Notes: a model not told the origin generated them from the letters alone. A DNA stretch of 64,000 bases from Akebia trifoliata (GCA_017979445.1 CM030717.1:10435639-10499638), one strand, 5' to 3'; counted from the stretch's first letter, positions 45,180 to 56,255 are shown. Numbers and translations are program-made.

Positions 45180-46619
45180 GTGTGAGGCTTTTACGAGAAG
45201 AAGAGCACGATGAGGTATTGTGTGCAGTTATCTGTTGACAGAAGAGAAGAAAAGAAATGAGGTTAAAAACGATGGGCAAAATAGTCTTTTCACATAAGCC
45301 GTTTTTCGGTAATTCGCGTCTCTCGCAAACGCAATTTAGAAAAGCTCACAAATTCCTACACTATTCGTTACCAAATGGTGATTTCAGACTGAAACGCAGA
45401 TTTTCAACACAAATACACTGAAATCCGCGTTTTGAAGCCGAAACAAACACCACCTAAGTTATAACTTGAAATCTCTTGTGCAGTCAACACTTTCTTGTCT
45501 CAACTCTTACAATTATTTTTACACTGAAAATAAAACTAATGTGTGACTTCTAGCCAATAGATTTTCCTCACGACGAGGCCTGATTGAAAAATAATCAAAT
45601 CCCATGCCATGGCTTGAAATTTCCAATCAATTTCATGTTTGATCATCCAATCATCCTCTAGTGAATTGTACATAAAATGGAGACAATTTGATAAAAATGC
45701 CATTTATTTTTGGCAATTTTTTTAAAAATTAATATTAGAAGTTAGCATGTGAAAACACATATGTATCAAAAGGGTTTATCGTAAGCTAAAATGTGATTAA
45801 AGGGTTTTTAAATATTATATCATACAGTAAAAGGAACAGTTTTGTAAGTTTGAAACTAACCAACATGATTCTAGAGTCATTGACTACAATTTTAATCAAA
45901 ATGACTTTAATTATATTAAATTAAAAAGTAAAGAAGAGGGCATTTGTGGGATCTAAAATTTGGTGTCCTGCCTTCTCTCCTTTTAATGTAAGGATATACC
46001 CCACTTCTAGTTTTAGTAAATATTGGAGATACCTTAACTTTTTCAAAATTGATATGCCTCAAGCCCAAGTCTTCTCTTATACATTAATAAAATGATCTAG
46101 ATGCCTTCATCTTCAACCTCTAATAAAAAATTATAGATTTTTTCAAAAAATAAATAAAATATAAATAATAATAATAAAAATTCTCATTGCTTATATCCAA
46201 GAAGCTAAAGATGATTTGTATCCATATTTGAATCCAATTTGTGTGAAGGATATTTGTATCCTTTTTTTTTTTATACCTCAAGAACAAGATCAGTTCATAC
46301 TTCTAAATCTCATCAGAGTTTGAGATGGCTCAATCGAGTCATATCAATACCATGACCACAAACAATGCAGATGTCCAACGTGAATCATATGCACATGTAT
46401 CATGTTACAACCCAGATGACTCACATGATATTTTGAAAATCTCTATCGAATTATTAAAACTAAGTCTAGTCCATCACAATTTTTTATTTTGAATTAAAAA
46501 ATTAAATTTAACTAAAAATAAGACCTTGGGACTAAGTAATTTCTAATCCATCTTTTTTATTACAAACAATCTATATATAATTATTTGCATATAAAAATCT
46601 ACTGTTACATAAGAGTGCT
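45061..46619. other. Intergenic, no recognised gene
   Basis: Contains a (GA)n run (45139-45177) and a possible transposon terminus at 45400-45457, whose inverse starts 'ggtggtgtttgtttcggctt'. No partner end was found. I see no coding sequence. Confidence 0.4.
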
Positions 46620-46683
46620 TTTATTGCCAAACCAACTTTTGCTAACGCCATCCCATAATGTGTACTAATTCTTTGGTGATTTA
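46620..46683. repeat. Small MITE-like repeat, copy 3 (inverse)
   Basis: 'tattgccaaaccaacttttg' then 'ctaacgccatccca' and 'ctttggtgattta'. This is the inverse of the 63719-63808 copy across nearly its whole length. Confidence 0.65.
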
Positions 46684-46708
46684 AACATATATCCCATCCT
46701 TAATTAAC

Positions 46709-46850
46709 GTAGAGACCCAAGTATATTTCGTCTCTCTCATCCAAATAAGACAAGCCGACTCCTAGACTACTAGTAAAATGTAGAGACCCAAATATATTTC
46801 ATATCTCTCATCCAAATAAGACAAGTCGACTATTAGTAAAGTTCTTGGTC
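46709..46850. repeat. 71-bp tandem duplication upstream of F-box gene
   Basis: Direct copies start at 46709 and 46780, each 'gtagagacccaa' followed by 'ctctcatccaaataagacaa'. They lie 265-406 bp upstream of the F-box start codon. Confidence 0.8.
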
Positions 46851-47003
46851 GACTAGTAGTAAAGTTCTTTTATTTTTATTTTTTATACGATGGTCTTTAT
46901 ATTGAATCCGATTTGAAGACCACAATGAAACCCGCTTCTCAAATCCCAGTTATTCTCTAATTAGAATTTGAGAACTAGAATAATTCTTTCTAATACTTCT
47001 ATC

Positions 47004-47011
47004 ATTATAAA
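47004..47011 (+). promoter_or_regulatory. Candidate TATA box of F-box gene
   Basis: TATAAATA lies about 105 bp upstream of the ATG at 47115, a suitable distance for a TATA box followed by a short 5' leader. Assigned by sequence and position only. Confidence 0.45.
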
Positions 47012-47114
47012 TAGTAATTGAAATCAGAAAAACTATCTAATATTAATTTCTTTTAAAAGAGCGCGCTAATTACAGTTTTGTTAATCAACTTTTATTCGCA
47101 TAGAAGAAATAACC

Positions 47115-48206
47115 ATGGCTAAAGAAAAATACGAAGAACATGAGGAGAAGAAGAAGAATAAGAAGGAGGTGTCATATCTTTCAAAAGACATCATCTTTGA
47201 TATTTTAATTAGAGTTCCAGCCAATTTGCTTCACAACAAGTTTAGATACCTTTGTAAAGAATGGTCGAACATAATCTCAGATCCTATTTTCATCGACTTA
47301 CACCTCCTTCAATCCAAATCAGGTATACTCATTCAAAACGAAATCTTCTCAAAGATTGGTATCTCCCCCTGGAGCTTCATAGAGTTCAAAGAAATGGAAG
47401 TCGAGGTACAATATTTTAATTGGTGTGATATAAGATGGGATATATTATCTTCTTGCAATGGTTTAGTTTTACTGCGTGAAGGTGGAGGAATTATTTGCAC
47501 TAATCTTCATGTTATAAATCCTATTACAAAGGAAACGATTTCACTTCCACCATCCACGAATAATTTCGGCGTTAAGTATGAATTGGTATTTGTTCCTTCT
47601 ACAAAGGAGTATAAAGTAATACATTTATTACAGGATTGGGATGAAGGAATAATTGGATGTAGCATGTTAAACTTAGGTGGTATTAATTCAGGTGATTCGT
47701 GGAGGAAAATAGGCGAATTACCTACCGAACTAACAGGTAAATCCTTGAAAGGCAGGATTTCAATTAATGAAGTATTGTACTTGAATGTGCGGGAGCATAT
47801 AATTTCTATAGATGTGAGTAATGAAAAGTTTCGTGTTTTGCAACTCCCAATCAGACATCTTTGTTACGGTGTGGAACTACTAGAAATAAAAGGATCATTA
47901 TCGTTTATTGATCACACTTGTTGGTCATATGATATATGGATTTTGAAGGATTTGAACAAGGGAGAGTGGGTAAAAGAATTTAGTATCTACCATAGAAATC
48001 AGATGTTGGGAAATTTGAGTAATGTCGTTGGGAGTTTGAATAAGGGAGAATTAATCGTTTTTGAAAATTATAAAGAGTTAAATGCTTATAATGTGAAGAC
48101 GAAAGAGTGGATAACGGTGAAGCACGAGATCAAAGAAAATGGAGGCTTAGCATACTCCTGTCGTTCTTGTATGCACGTTAATAGCCTTCTTTCGTTGAAA
48201 AACTGA
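47115..48206 (+). CDS. F-box protein with F-box-associated (FBA) domain
   Basis: An intact intronless frame of 363 residues. The N-terminus is Lys/Glu-rich (KYEEHEEKKKNKKEV), then an F-box at about residues 17-62 (YLSKDIIFDILIRVP and FRYLCKEWSNIISDP). The remainder is an FBA-type region with SSCNGLVLLREG, VINPITKETISLPP, ELVFVPSTKEYKVIH, DVSNEKFRVLQLP and WILKDLNKGEWVKEF. Family knowledge: such proteins link a substrate to SKP1 and cullin 1 in SCF ubiquitin ligases; the substrate here is unknown. The start was chosen as the first ATG after the leader, matching the paralogue's position. Neighbours are a broken paralogue at 26896 and a truncated one at 48806, typical of this fast birth-and-death family. 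Confidence 0.92.
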   Translation: MAKEKYEEHEEKKKNKKEVSYLSKDIIFDILIRVPANLLHNKFRYLCKEWSNIISDPIFIDLHLLQSKSGILIQNEIFSKIGISPWSFIEFKEMEVEVQYFNWCDIRWDILSSCNGLVLLREGGGIICTNLHVINPITKETISLPPSTNNFGVKYELVFVPSTKEYKVIHLLQDWDEGIIGCSMLNLGGINSGDSWRKIGELPTELTGKSLKGRISINEVLYLNVREHIISIDVSNEKFRVLQLPIRHLCYGVELLEIKGSLSFIDHTCWSYDIWILKDLNKGEWVKEFSIYHRNQMLGNLSNVVGSLNKGELIVFENYKELNAYNVKTKEWITVKHEIKENGGLAYSCRSCMHVNSLLSLKN

Positions 48207-48257
48207 AACTGTTCTCTATAACCAACTTACTAAGTTTTGTTTACTTATTTATTTATT

Positions 48258-48484
48258 GGGTCCCGTTATTTGGCCAACAGTTTGGCAAACACTTTTTCAA
48301 AACATGAACCGTCCATTTTTTGTAAACCTTTTTATGGGGTTAGAAGTTTTGGAATGGCTGATTTTTGGTGATGATGATCTCCTCACTGTAGAGATCATCC
48401 TCACCAAAAATCAGCCCATTCCAAGACCTCTAACCCATGTTTTGAAAAATGTGTTTGCCAAACTGTTGGCCAAATAACGCTACC
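48258..48484. mobile_element. MULE-type MITE, palindromic
   Basis: Nearly the whole element is a palindrome: 'cgttatttggccaacagttt' answers 'aaactgttggccaaataacg', and inside, 'ggttagaagttttggaatgg' answers 'cattccaagacctctaaccc'. Extending the ends to GGGTC and CTACC gives the 9-bp flanking repeat TTATTTATT (48249-48257 and 48485-48493), though in low-complexity sequence. The inner arm is shared with 25865-26234 and 261-410. It lies 50 bp past the F-box stop codon, so it may be within the transcript. Confidence 0.75.
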
Positions 48485-48519
48485 TTATTTATTTATTTAT
48501 GTGAATGAGTGTTTTTTTA

Positions 48520-48805
48520 GTTAGTTATGGATTTTTGGGTTCTAGTCTTTCTTCTCATGTATATATTGATATTTTATGTAAGTTAAAAAATTAAATCCCC
48601 AAAATCCATTCTCTTTATTCTTCTAAAGCCTGACCACCTCTGTTGCTTTCTAGAGTCATGAGTTTTCTATCTAAATTCATAAATTTTTTGTGATACTGAG
48701 GGAAAGTGAAAAATATGCAACCAATCAAAGGGAAAATGGACACAATCCATTAAAAACATATATTTGAAGCATGAATTTGAAGAGAATAAAATAGAAAAAT
48801 GGGTT
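48520..48805. repeat. Spacer block S, copy 1
   Basis: It shares 'ttcttctcatgtatatattg', 'attctctttattcttcta' and 'gaatttgaagagaataaaat' with 55670-55945 in the same order. It replaces the N-terminal part of the truncated F-box copy that follows. Confidence 0.75.
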
Positions 48806-49603
48806 ACTAAGAAGAATATCCGCTTACATTTTAATTGGTGTGACATAAGATGGCATATATCATCTTCTTGCAATGGTTTAGTTTTGTTACATGAAGTTAT
48901 AGAAATAGCTACATTAATCTTTGTTATGAATCCCATTACAAAGGAAAGGATTTTACTTCAACCAACCATTAATTATTTCGGCCGCTAATTTTGAGTTGGT
49001 ATTTGTTCCTTCTACAAAGGAGTATAAAGTGATACATTTATTTCATGATTGGGAAGAAGGAATTTTTGGATGTAGCATGTTAACCTTAGGTGGTAATTTA
49101 GGTGATTCGTGGAGGAAAATAGGTGAATTTCCTACCAAACTAACAGGTTAAATCCTTGAAAGAAAGGATGAGGTATCGTACATGAATGTGCGGGAGCATA
49201 TAATTTCTATGGATGTGAGTAATGAAAAGTTTCGTGTTTTGCAACTCCCTATCCAAAGTCTTTGTAAGGCAAGGGTGTGGAGCTTCAAGAAATTGTTAGA
49301 TAATAAAATCACTTTTGTTGTCTGAAGGCGGTTAAGAAAAATCAAATTTGACGACTAAATAAGCCAAATATGACGACTAGATTAGTCAGATTTGACGACT
49401 GGATAACCACCTATCTCCCTCTATAAATACATGACTCTTCTTTTTTTGAGATTATCCTAGTCTTGTGTTAGAATCTCATCCTTACTAAGAGAGAGGGAAA
49501 GAAGGTTTAGAGAGAAAAATGTTAGGTTTCTCCTAATCTTCATAGCTTTTCCTTCGTTATAGAGAAAATGTATTTTCTCATATGATAAGAGAGAGGGTAT
49601 TGT

Positions 49604-51310
49604 TGTAGACACCCCATTTTTGCATCCGCCTGATTAATCAACTCGTCAACCCGATCGCAACGGTTCTCAATGATGGATGTTATTCCAATGCTTTATTTTG
49701 TTACCAGATATGTTTCAGAAATCTGAATGAGGTATCTCGAACTGACAAAATCTTAGAAACCACGCTACGTTAGGAAAATATGACATCAGAAACATAGAAA
49801 TCATCATTTTTTAAATAAAAAGAAGCTTCATGATAAAAATCACTAAAAATTAACCAAATTATCAAAATACCCCTAACATCAAAACAACCCTAGAGCCTAC
49901 GTTATGATTAAGAAAATTCATTCAAATACATAAAATCACAAATCGAAACCAAATAAATCATTTCGCCAATTTTCACAGAATTCGACAAAATTACAAAAAT
50001 GCCACTTATAAAGTTCACGACCATTTCATACAAAAGATTTCATAAATGACAAAAACCAACATTCCCATTAAATTCCTTATGAGAAATCGATTCTAAAACA
50101 TCCTAGAATATAAAAAATCGACTTAAAATGCGAAAATTCCTCTCCGAGGGCAAAACGGTAATTTCACAATTTTTATAATTAAAATTTTCGAAATTAATAA
50201 ATAAAATATTAAATAATTAAAGTGAAACATTAATGAAATTAATTTAAAATTTTAAACCAAAAAAATCGATCAATTAGGCTCTCAGGAAAAATTATTGAGG
50301 GTTGTCAAGATATTTCTTCAAGGACCCCTCCATTTGGGGGTCCAAAGAATTAAAGATATAATAAAGGGGGCTTCTCCAAAAAGTTAAAGTCAATCAAGAA
50401 AGACTAAAGTCAAGGTGTTAAAGTCAATCAAGTAAGACTAAAGTCAAAATTAAAGTCAATTAAGTAAGACTAAGGTCAAGATATTAAAATCAATCAATTA
50501 AGACTAAAGTCAAAATCTTAAAGTCAATCAAAGAAGACCAAAAGTTAAAATCCTAATAGAATTCTAATTAAATAATAACTCTACCTAAAACAATTCTAAT
50601 TAAAATACAATTCTATCTAAAACAGTTCTAACTAAAATACAACTCTAACTAAAAGAATTATAATCAAATACTAATTCTATCTAAATCAACCCTTAAAAAA
50701 ATCTATAAATAGAGGTCCTCACACCCTATTTTCGGATAAAATCATAAACCCTAAGAGAAGCAAGTCAAAAAGTCTCCCTAGCCTCCCATAAATCCTAGTT
50801 TTGGAGTCTCAACTTCTTACCTAACATCTATACTTCAATTTTAGCTTGAAAAAAGCGTAGAAGTTCTCCAAAAACACCCCAAAATCCATAACAAATTCGA
50901 AGAATCCAGATCCAAGAAAAAAATACCTTGTCTCGGAGATCAAAAATCAGATCCGGAGACAGAACGAAGCAAGGAATACGGTACAAGGATCAGTTTTTGT
51001 CAGATCTGAGGGAATAAGATTTTTGCGTATCGAAGGTAAAATTTATGTTAATTTTCTATCTAGGTTTTGTTGTTAGCAATGTAATCTTATTTGGGATAAG
51101 TAGAGACCGGCATTGGCCGGGCGGGGTTGGTGTCTAACACCTTCTAACCCCGTAATATGATCCCCAGATTCAGTTATTCTTTAATAGATTAATTTCTTTA
51201 TCCATTTAGAGTCAGTATTCGGTTCCTAGACCCTAATAACTAGGTGGCGACTCCCAAACCTCAAGGGTCAAAAGCGGATCCGCACACCCCGCGTATCGAG
51301 GGCGCTTTCA
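49604..51310 (+). mobile_element. Solo LTR nested in the copia 5' LTR
   Basis: TGTAGACACCCC...GGCGCTTTCA, 1707 bp, flanked by the exact 5-bp repeat ATTGT (49599-49603 and 51311-51315). The uninterrupted 3' LTR of the copia element shows the empty site 'ggtattgtcaattgtgc', which proves the insertion boundaries. Near its end it has 'tgtctaacaccttc' and 'ggtggcgactcc', like the solo LTR at 6726-8608 and typical of long Ty3/Gypsy (Tat/Ogre-like) LTRs. A TATA-like TATAAATAG lies at about 50704. Repeats of 'aaagtcaatcaagtaagact' fill 50380-50540. Confidence 0.92.
50380..50690. repeat. Tandem repeats inside solo LTR
   Basis: First array (50380-50540): units of about 36 bp built on 'aaagtcaatcaagtaagact'. 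Second array (50560-50690): units of about 38 bp built on 'attctatctaaaacaattct'. Both are degenerate. Confidence 0.7.
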
Positions 51311-51512
51311 ATTGTCAATTGTGCTATTCTTATTTATATAGAGATGAAATGTATTTCTTTTGTAATAGTGAAATCCTTCTACAGTTTGCCCGTAGTTTTT
51401 ACTCCAATTTTTTAAAGTTTTTCACATTAAATTTTGGTGTTCAACATTTTCATTTTTCTTTCTTTTCTACTTCAGTTGTAATTGTATGCGTCGTACCACA
51501 ACTTCATAACAG

Positions 51513-51524
51513 TGGTATCAGAGC
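51513..51524 (+). other. Primer-binding site (initiator tRNA-Met type)
   Basis: TGGTATCAGAGC lies one base after the 5' LTR end. It is the standard copia primer-binding site complementary to the 3' end of initiator methionine tRNA. Confidence 0.9.
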
Positions 51525-51591
51525 ACCAGGTTTATAGTCGATTTTCGTGCTACAGTCAGATCCAGTTAGTGGAAAAGAGGTATTTTCAATA

Positions 51592-52330
51592 ATGGCGACG
51601 AAGTACGAAATATAATCAATTGGAATAATTTCTCATTGTGAAAAATGAGAATAAAAGCAGTTTCGAGAAAAGATAACTATTTGGAGGCAATTGGAGATAG
51701 GCCCGCGGAAATCACTGACGATGGTAAGTGGAACGAGATGGATGGCAATGCTATTGCTAATCTGTACTTAGCACTAGCCGATAAAGTATTGTCAAGTGTG
51801 GCAAAGAAAAAGACAGCAAAAGAAATGTGGGATACACTAACAAAATTGTACGAGGCCAAATCACTGCACAACAAATTCTTCTTGAAGAGAAGGCTTTACA
51901 CCCTTCAGATGATGGAGTCAACTTCGGTGACCAACCGCATCAACACCCTTAACACTTTATATTCACAACTCACAATAATGGGACATAACATAGAAACGGG
52001 TGAACGTACTGAAATTCTACTTCAAAGTCTACTTGATTCGTATGATCAACTCATCATCAACTTAACTAACAACATAAAAGTTCTAGTCTTCGATAATATT
52101 GCAGCTGCGGTTCTTGAAGAAGAAAGTTGGCGCAAGAACAAAAAAGATAGACTGGGAAGCTCACACTAGGCTGAAGCTTTAATGATGACGAGAGGGAGAT
52201 CAACGGAATGTGGTCCCAGTGGGAGTCAAGATCAGAGTAGATCAAAATCTAGAAGTAAGAAAAATGTCAAGTGTCATCACTGTGGCAAGAAAGGGCACTA
52301 GAAAAAGAAGTGTTGGTATCTCAAGAAGAT
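51592..52330 (+). pseudogene. copia gag with zinc knuckle, broken
   Basis: From ATG 51592 the frame gives MATKYEI, then a frame change and a W-to-stop (TGA) before KMRIKAV. From 51645 an open stretch encodes NLYLALADKVLSSVAKKKTA and SLHNKFFLKRRLYTLQM, typical copia gag. The zinc knuckle CHHCGKKGH(x)4C at 52272-52313 has CX2CX4HX4C spacing with a TAG inside it (52299-52301). Confidence 0.85.
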
Positions 52331-52439
52331 CGAAGAAGCCAAAGGAAAAGGTTCTAAGTTGTCAAAAGCTCAGGGTTGTGTAGCAAGCACCTTCGATGAT
52401 GGCGAAGTCTTATACAGCGAGGCAACAATAGTTGCTAGA

Positions 52440-53683
52440 GATAGAAGAAAATTCGTTGATGTCTGGCTTATGAACTCATGAGCAACATGGCATATGACTT
52501 CCCAGAGAGAATGGTTCCACCAATATGAACTTATCTCAGGAGGATCTGTGTTCATGGGAGATGATCATGCCTTGGAGATTACTGGTATTGGTACCATCAA
52601 AATAAAGATGTATGATGGTATAGTTCGCACCATCTAGGAGGTACGGCACGTGCAGGGCCTGAAGAAAAATCTATTGTCTTTAGGACAATTAGATAATAGT
52701 GGATGCAAAACCCATGTTCAAGATGAGATCATGACAATAGTCAAAGGTGCATTTGTAGTGATGAAAGCAGAAAAGATAGTTACGAATTTGTACATGCTTA
52801 AAGGAGAAACACAACAAGAAGGAGAAGTATCTTCTGCATCGTCAAGTTCGGCAAAAGAACTAACGATGATGTGGCACCATAAACTTGGCCACATGTCGAA
52901 ACGAGGCTTGGAGATTCTATTGAACAAAGGCTTCTTCCAAGGCTCAAAAAGGTTTCATTACCCTTTTGTGAGCATTGTGTTACTAGTAAGCAGCACAGAT
53001 TAAAGTTCAGCAGTTCTAATGCTAGAAGCAAAGCTATCTTAGAACTGATCCATTCCAATGTTTGGCAAGCACCAGTTCTATCCTTAGGAGGGACAAGATA
53101 CTACGTATATTTTATTGATGATTACTCTAGGAGATGTTGGGTGTATCCAATCAAAAGAAAGGCAGACGTATTTCCAATTTTCAAAATGTTCAAAGCGCAA
53201 GTGAAACTTGAATTTGAGAAGAAGATCAAGTGTTTGAGGACAGACAATGGAGGAGAATATACCAGTGATGAATTTGATAACTTCTGTCAACAAGAAGGTA
53301 TCAAGAGGCAGTTCACATTGGCATACATTCCACAGCAAAATGGAGTAGCAGAGCAGATGAACAGAACCTTGTTAGAATGGACAAGAACGATGTTGAGAAC
53401 TGCGGGGATGGCCAAGTCATTTTGGGCAGAAGCAGTCAAGACCGCCTGTTATGTGATCAATCAGTCACCATCAATCGCAATTGATCAGAAGACGCCAATG
53501 GAAATGTGGACTGGTAAACCAACTGATTATTCTCGCTTACATACATTCGGAAGTCCTGTGTACGTTATGTACAATGCCCAAGAAACATCAAAGCTGGATC
53601 CAAAATCCAGAAAATGTATTTTCTTAGGGTATGCTGATGGAGTTAAGGGGTACTGCCTGTGGGATCCCACTGCCGCAAGGTGA
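52440..53683 (+). pseudogene. copia protease and integrase, broken
   Basis: The protease motif normally DSGATWHMT reads NS, stop (52479-52481), ATWHMT, so both the catalytic Asp and the Gly are lost. The integrase zinc-binding region starts WHHKLGHMSKRG and, after a frameshift near 52950, has CEHC. The core has YFIDDYSRRCW, CLRTDNGGEYTSDEF and IPQQNGVAEQMNRTL. The first catalytic Asp, usually in HSDVW, is Asn here (HSNVW). It ends at KVIISRDV, where the deletion described for the RT region begins. Confidence 0.85.
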
Positions 53684-53689
53684 TAATCA

Positions 53690-54888
53690 GCAGAGATGTG
53701 AAAACTGCATTTCTTCATGAAGAACTTGAAGAAAAGATTTACATGCTCCAACCAGGAGGTTTTGAAAAAGGAAAAGAGAACTTGGTTTGTAGGTTGAACA
53801 AATCTCTATACAATCTCAAACAGGCGTTGAGATGTTGGTATAAGAGATTTGATTCCTTCATTATAAGCCTTGGATACAACAGACTTAGTTCAAATCCTTG
53901 TGCTTTCTACAAGAGATTTAGTGATAATGAGTTCATTATTCTGTTGTTGTATGTAGACGACATGTCGGTAGCAGGTCCCAACAAAGATCGTATTAAAGAG
54001 TTGAAGGCACAGTTGGCTAGGGAGTTTGAAATGAAGGACTTGGGACCAGCAAACAAGATTCTAGGGATGCAAATTTACCGAGACAGAAATAATAGGAAGG
54101 TATGGCTTTCTTAAAAAAACTATCTGAAGAAAATCTTGCGACGCTTCAATATACAAGATTGTAAGCCAGTTTCTACCCCTCTTCCTATTAATTTCAAGTT
54201 ATCCTCAAAGATGAGCCCTAGCAACGAAACAGAGAGGATGAAAATGTCTCGAGTACCGTACGCATCAGCAGTAGGAAGTTTAATGTTCGCTATGGTTTAC
54301 ACAAGACCAGACATTGCACAAGCAGTGGGAGTGGTTAGTCAATACATGGCGAATCCTGGTAAAGAGCATTGGAGTGCTGTAAAGAGGATCCTGAGATATG
54401 TTAATGGTACCTCAAATGCTGCATTATGTTATGGAGGATCATACTTTATTGTTAGAGGCTATGTTGATTCAGATTATGCAAGTGATCTTGACAATAGCTA
54501 GTCCACCTCAGGTTATGTGTTTACTCTTGCTGGAAGAGCTGTAAGCTGGGTTTCAAAACTGCAGTCTATTGTGGCTACTTCTGCAACAAAGGCAGAATAC
54601 GTCACAGCTACACAAACTAGCAAAGAGGCAATATGGTTGCAAATGCTATTGGAGGAGCTCGGATACAAACATGAGAAGATTGCTCTATTTTGTGATAGTC
54701 AGAGCGCTTTGCATCTAATAAAGAATCCAGCATTTCATTCAAAGACAAAGCACATACGAGTTCAGTATTACTTCGTTTGTGAGAAGGTGGAAGAAAGAAG
54801 TGTGGATATATATAAAATCCATACTAAAGACAACCTAGCTGATATGTTAACAAAGCCGATCAACAATGATAAATTTAGTTGGTGTTGA
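53690..54888 (+). pseudogene. copia reverse transcriptase and RNase H, broken
   Basis: RT begins abruptly with VKTAFLHEELEEKIYMLQP directly after the integrase C-terminus, so the linker and N-terminal RT that normally lie between are deleted. LLLYVDDMSVAG carries the catalytic YVDD. A CAA-to-TAA-type stop follows VWLS (54112-54114), before KNYLKKILRRF. The connection and RNase H follow: VPYASAVGSLMFAM, VDSDYASD, a TAG (54499-54501), TSGYVF, KAEYV, CDSQSALHLIKNP and HTKDNLADMLTKP. Confidence 0.88.
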
Positions 54889-54965
54889 TCCTCTATTGGC
54901 CTAGCAGAAACGTAAGTAGCATGAAAATGACAAGTAGAAATGATAGAAGAATTGCAAAAGTGACT

Positions 54966-54978
54966 TTAAGTGGGAGAT
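54966..54978 (+). other. Polypurine tract of copia element
   Basis: TTAAGTGGGAGAT directly precedes the 3' LTR. AAGTGGGAGA is a typical copia plus-strand priming tract. Confidence 0.8.
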
Positions 54979-55025
54979 TGTCAGATAATAAAGTCACTTT
55001 TGTTGTCTGAAGGCGATTAAAAAAA

Positions 55026-55179
55026 GTCAAATTTGACGACTGGATAAGTCAAATATGACGTCTGGATAGGTCAAACTTGACAACTGGATAAGTCAAATAT
55101 GACGACTGGATAAGTCAAACTTGATGACTGGATAAGTCAAATTTGACAACTGGATGAGTCAAACTTGACAACTAGATAA
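55026..55179. repeat. Seven-copy 22-bp tandem repeat in 3' LTR
   Basis: Unit 'gtcaaatttgacgactggat' plus two bases, seven copies. The 5' LTR has only three at the corresponding place (about 49344-49410). The LTR length difference (595 against 506 bp after removing the nested insertion) is explained by four units. Confidence 0.88.
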
Positions 55180-55665
55180 CCACCTATCTCCCTCTATAAA
55201 TACATGACTCCTCTTCTTCTGAGATTATCCCAGTCTTGTGTTAGAATCTCATCCTAACTAAGAGAGAGGGAAAGAAAGTTTAGAGAGAAAAATGTTAGGT
55301 TTCACCTAATCTTCATAGCCTTTCCTTTGTTAGAGAGTGAGTGTATTTTCTCATATGATAAGAGAGAGGGTATTGTCAATTGTGCCCTCCTTATTTATAT
55401 AGAGAAAGAGTTGTATTTCTTTTGCAATAGTGAAATCCTTCTACAGTTTGCCCGTGGTTTTTACTCCAATTTTTTGAAGTTTTTCACATTAAATTTTGGT
55501 GTTCATCATTTTCATTTTTCTTTCTTTTCTACTTCAATTATAATTGTATGCCTCGTACCACAACTTCCTAACATAAATAAAAGGATCGTTATCCTTTATC
55601 GATCGGAATTGTTTTCATAAATATGATATATGGATTTTAAAAGATTTCAACAAGGGAGAGTGGGT

Positions 55666-56220
55666 AAAGTTATGGATTTTGGGGTTATATTCTTTCTTCT
55701 CATGTATATATTGATATTTTATATTGTCAAAACTTTAAATCTAAAAAACCCACTCTCTTTATTCTTCTCATCTAACCTCTCTTGCTTTCTATAGTAATGA
55801 CTTTTCAATCTAAATTCATAATTTATTTTTTTTTGGTGACATCGAGGGAAAATGGACATGATCCATTAGAAAACATACATTTAAAGCACGAATTTGAAGA
55901 TAATAAAATAGAAAAATGGGTTATTAAGAACAATATCCATGAATTGATGTTTTGTTGTTGTTGCATAGTACTAAACCAATATATGTTCGGACCTATGTCA
56001 CCCAAAATTCATAATTTTTTTTTTTTTGGTGACATCGAGGGAAAATGGACATGATCCATTAGAAAACATACATTTAAAGCACGAATTTGAAGATAATAAA
56101 ATAGAAAAATGGGTTATTAAGAACAATATCCATGAATTGATGTTTTGTTGTTGTTGCATAGTACTAAACCAATATATGATCAGACCTATGTCACCCAAAT
56201 TGACTCGTTTTAAGTCACTC
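55666..56220. repeat. Spacer block S, copy 2, with 193-bp tandem duplication
   Basis: 55666-55945 repeats block S of 48520-48805. The part beginning 'ggtgacatcgagggaaaatg' at 55835 recurs almost unchanged at 56028, a direct tandem duplication with a 193-bp period. Confidence 0.85.
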
Positions 56221-56255
56221 ATCTCAAGAAAAAAATGAACTAAAGTAGTTACAAG

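Larger units (their letters stand above)
49294..55573 (+). mobile_element. Ty1/copia LTR retrotransposon, degenerate, with nested solo LTR
   Basis: The 5' LTR runs 49294-51511, starts TGTTAGATAATAAAATC and ends AACA, and is interrupted by a solo LTR (49604-51310). The primer-binding site TGGTATCAGAGC follows at 51513. The 3' LTR is 54979-55573, preceded by the polypurine tract AAGTGGGAGA. Flanks are gaaat and taaat, a 5-bp duplication with one change. The order gag, protease, integrase, reverse transcriptase, RNase H is copia; gag resembles the Tork/TNT1 group. Many stops, frameshifts and an integrase-RT deletion make it inactive. It inserted in an F-box pseudogene. Confidence 0.92.
48806..55665 (+). 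pseudogene. Truncated F-box gene split by copia insertion
   Basis: The left piece (48806-49293) matches the middle of the intact F-box protein: FNWCDIRW, SSCNGLVLLHEV, MNPITKERILLQP, a frame change near 48988, ELVFVPSTKEYKVIHL and NVREHIISMDVSNEKFRVLQ. The right piece (55574-55665) continues exactly where the left stops: IKGSLSF, YDIWILKDFNKGEWVK. Joined, they match the paralogue's order without a gap. The F-box itself, at the N-terminus, is absent and replaced by block S. A stop follows after TKLTG. The break is the insertion site of the copia element 49294-55573. Confidence 0.85.

Noticed and set aside
42975..45457. Possible 2.5-kb transposon bounded by 'ggtctcgtttgatac' and an inverse 'ggtggtgtttgtttc'
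   Set aside because: The two ends match too poorly and no target-site duplication was found.
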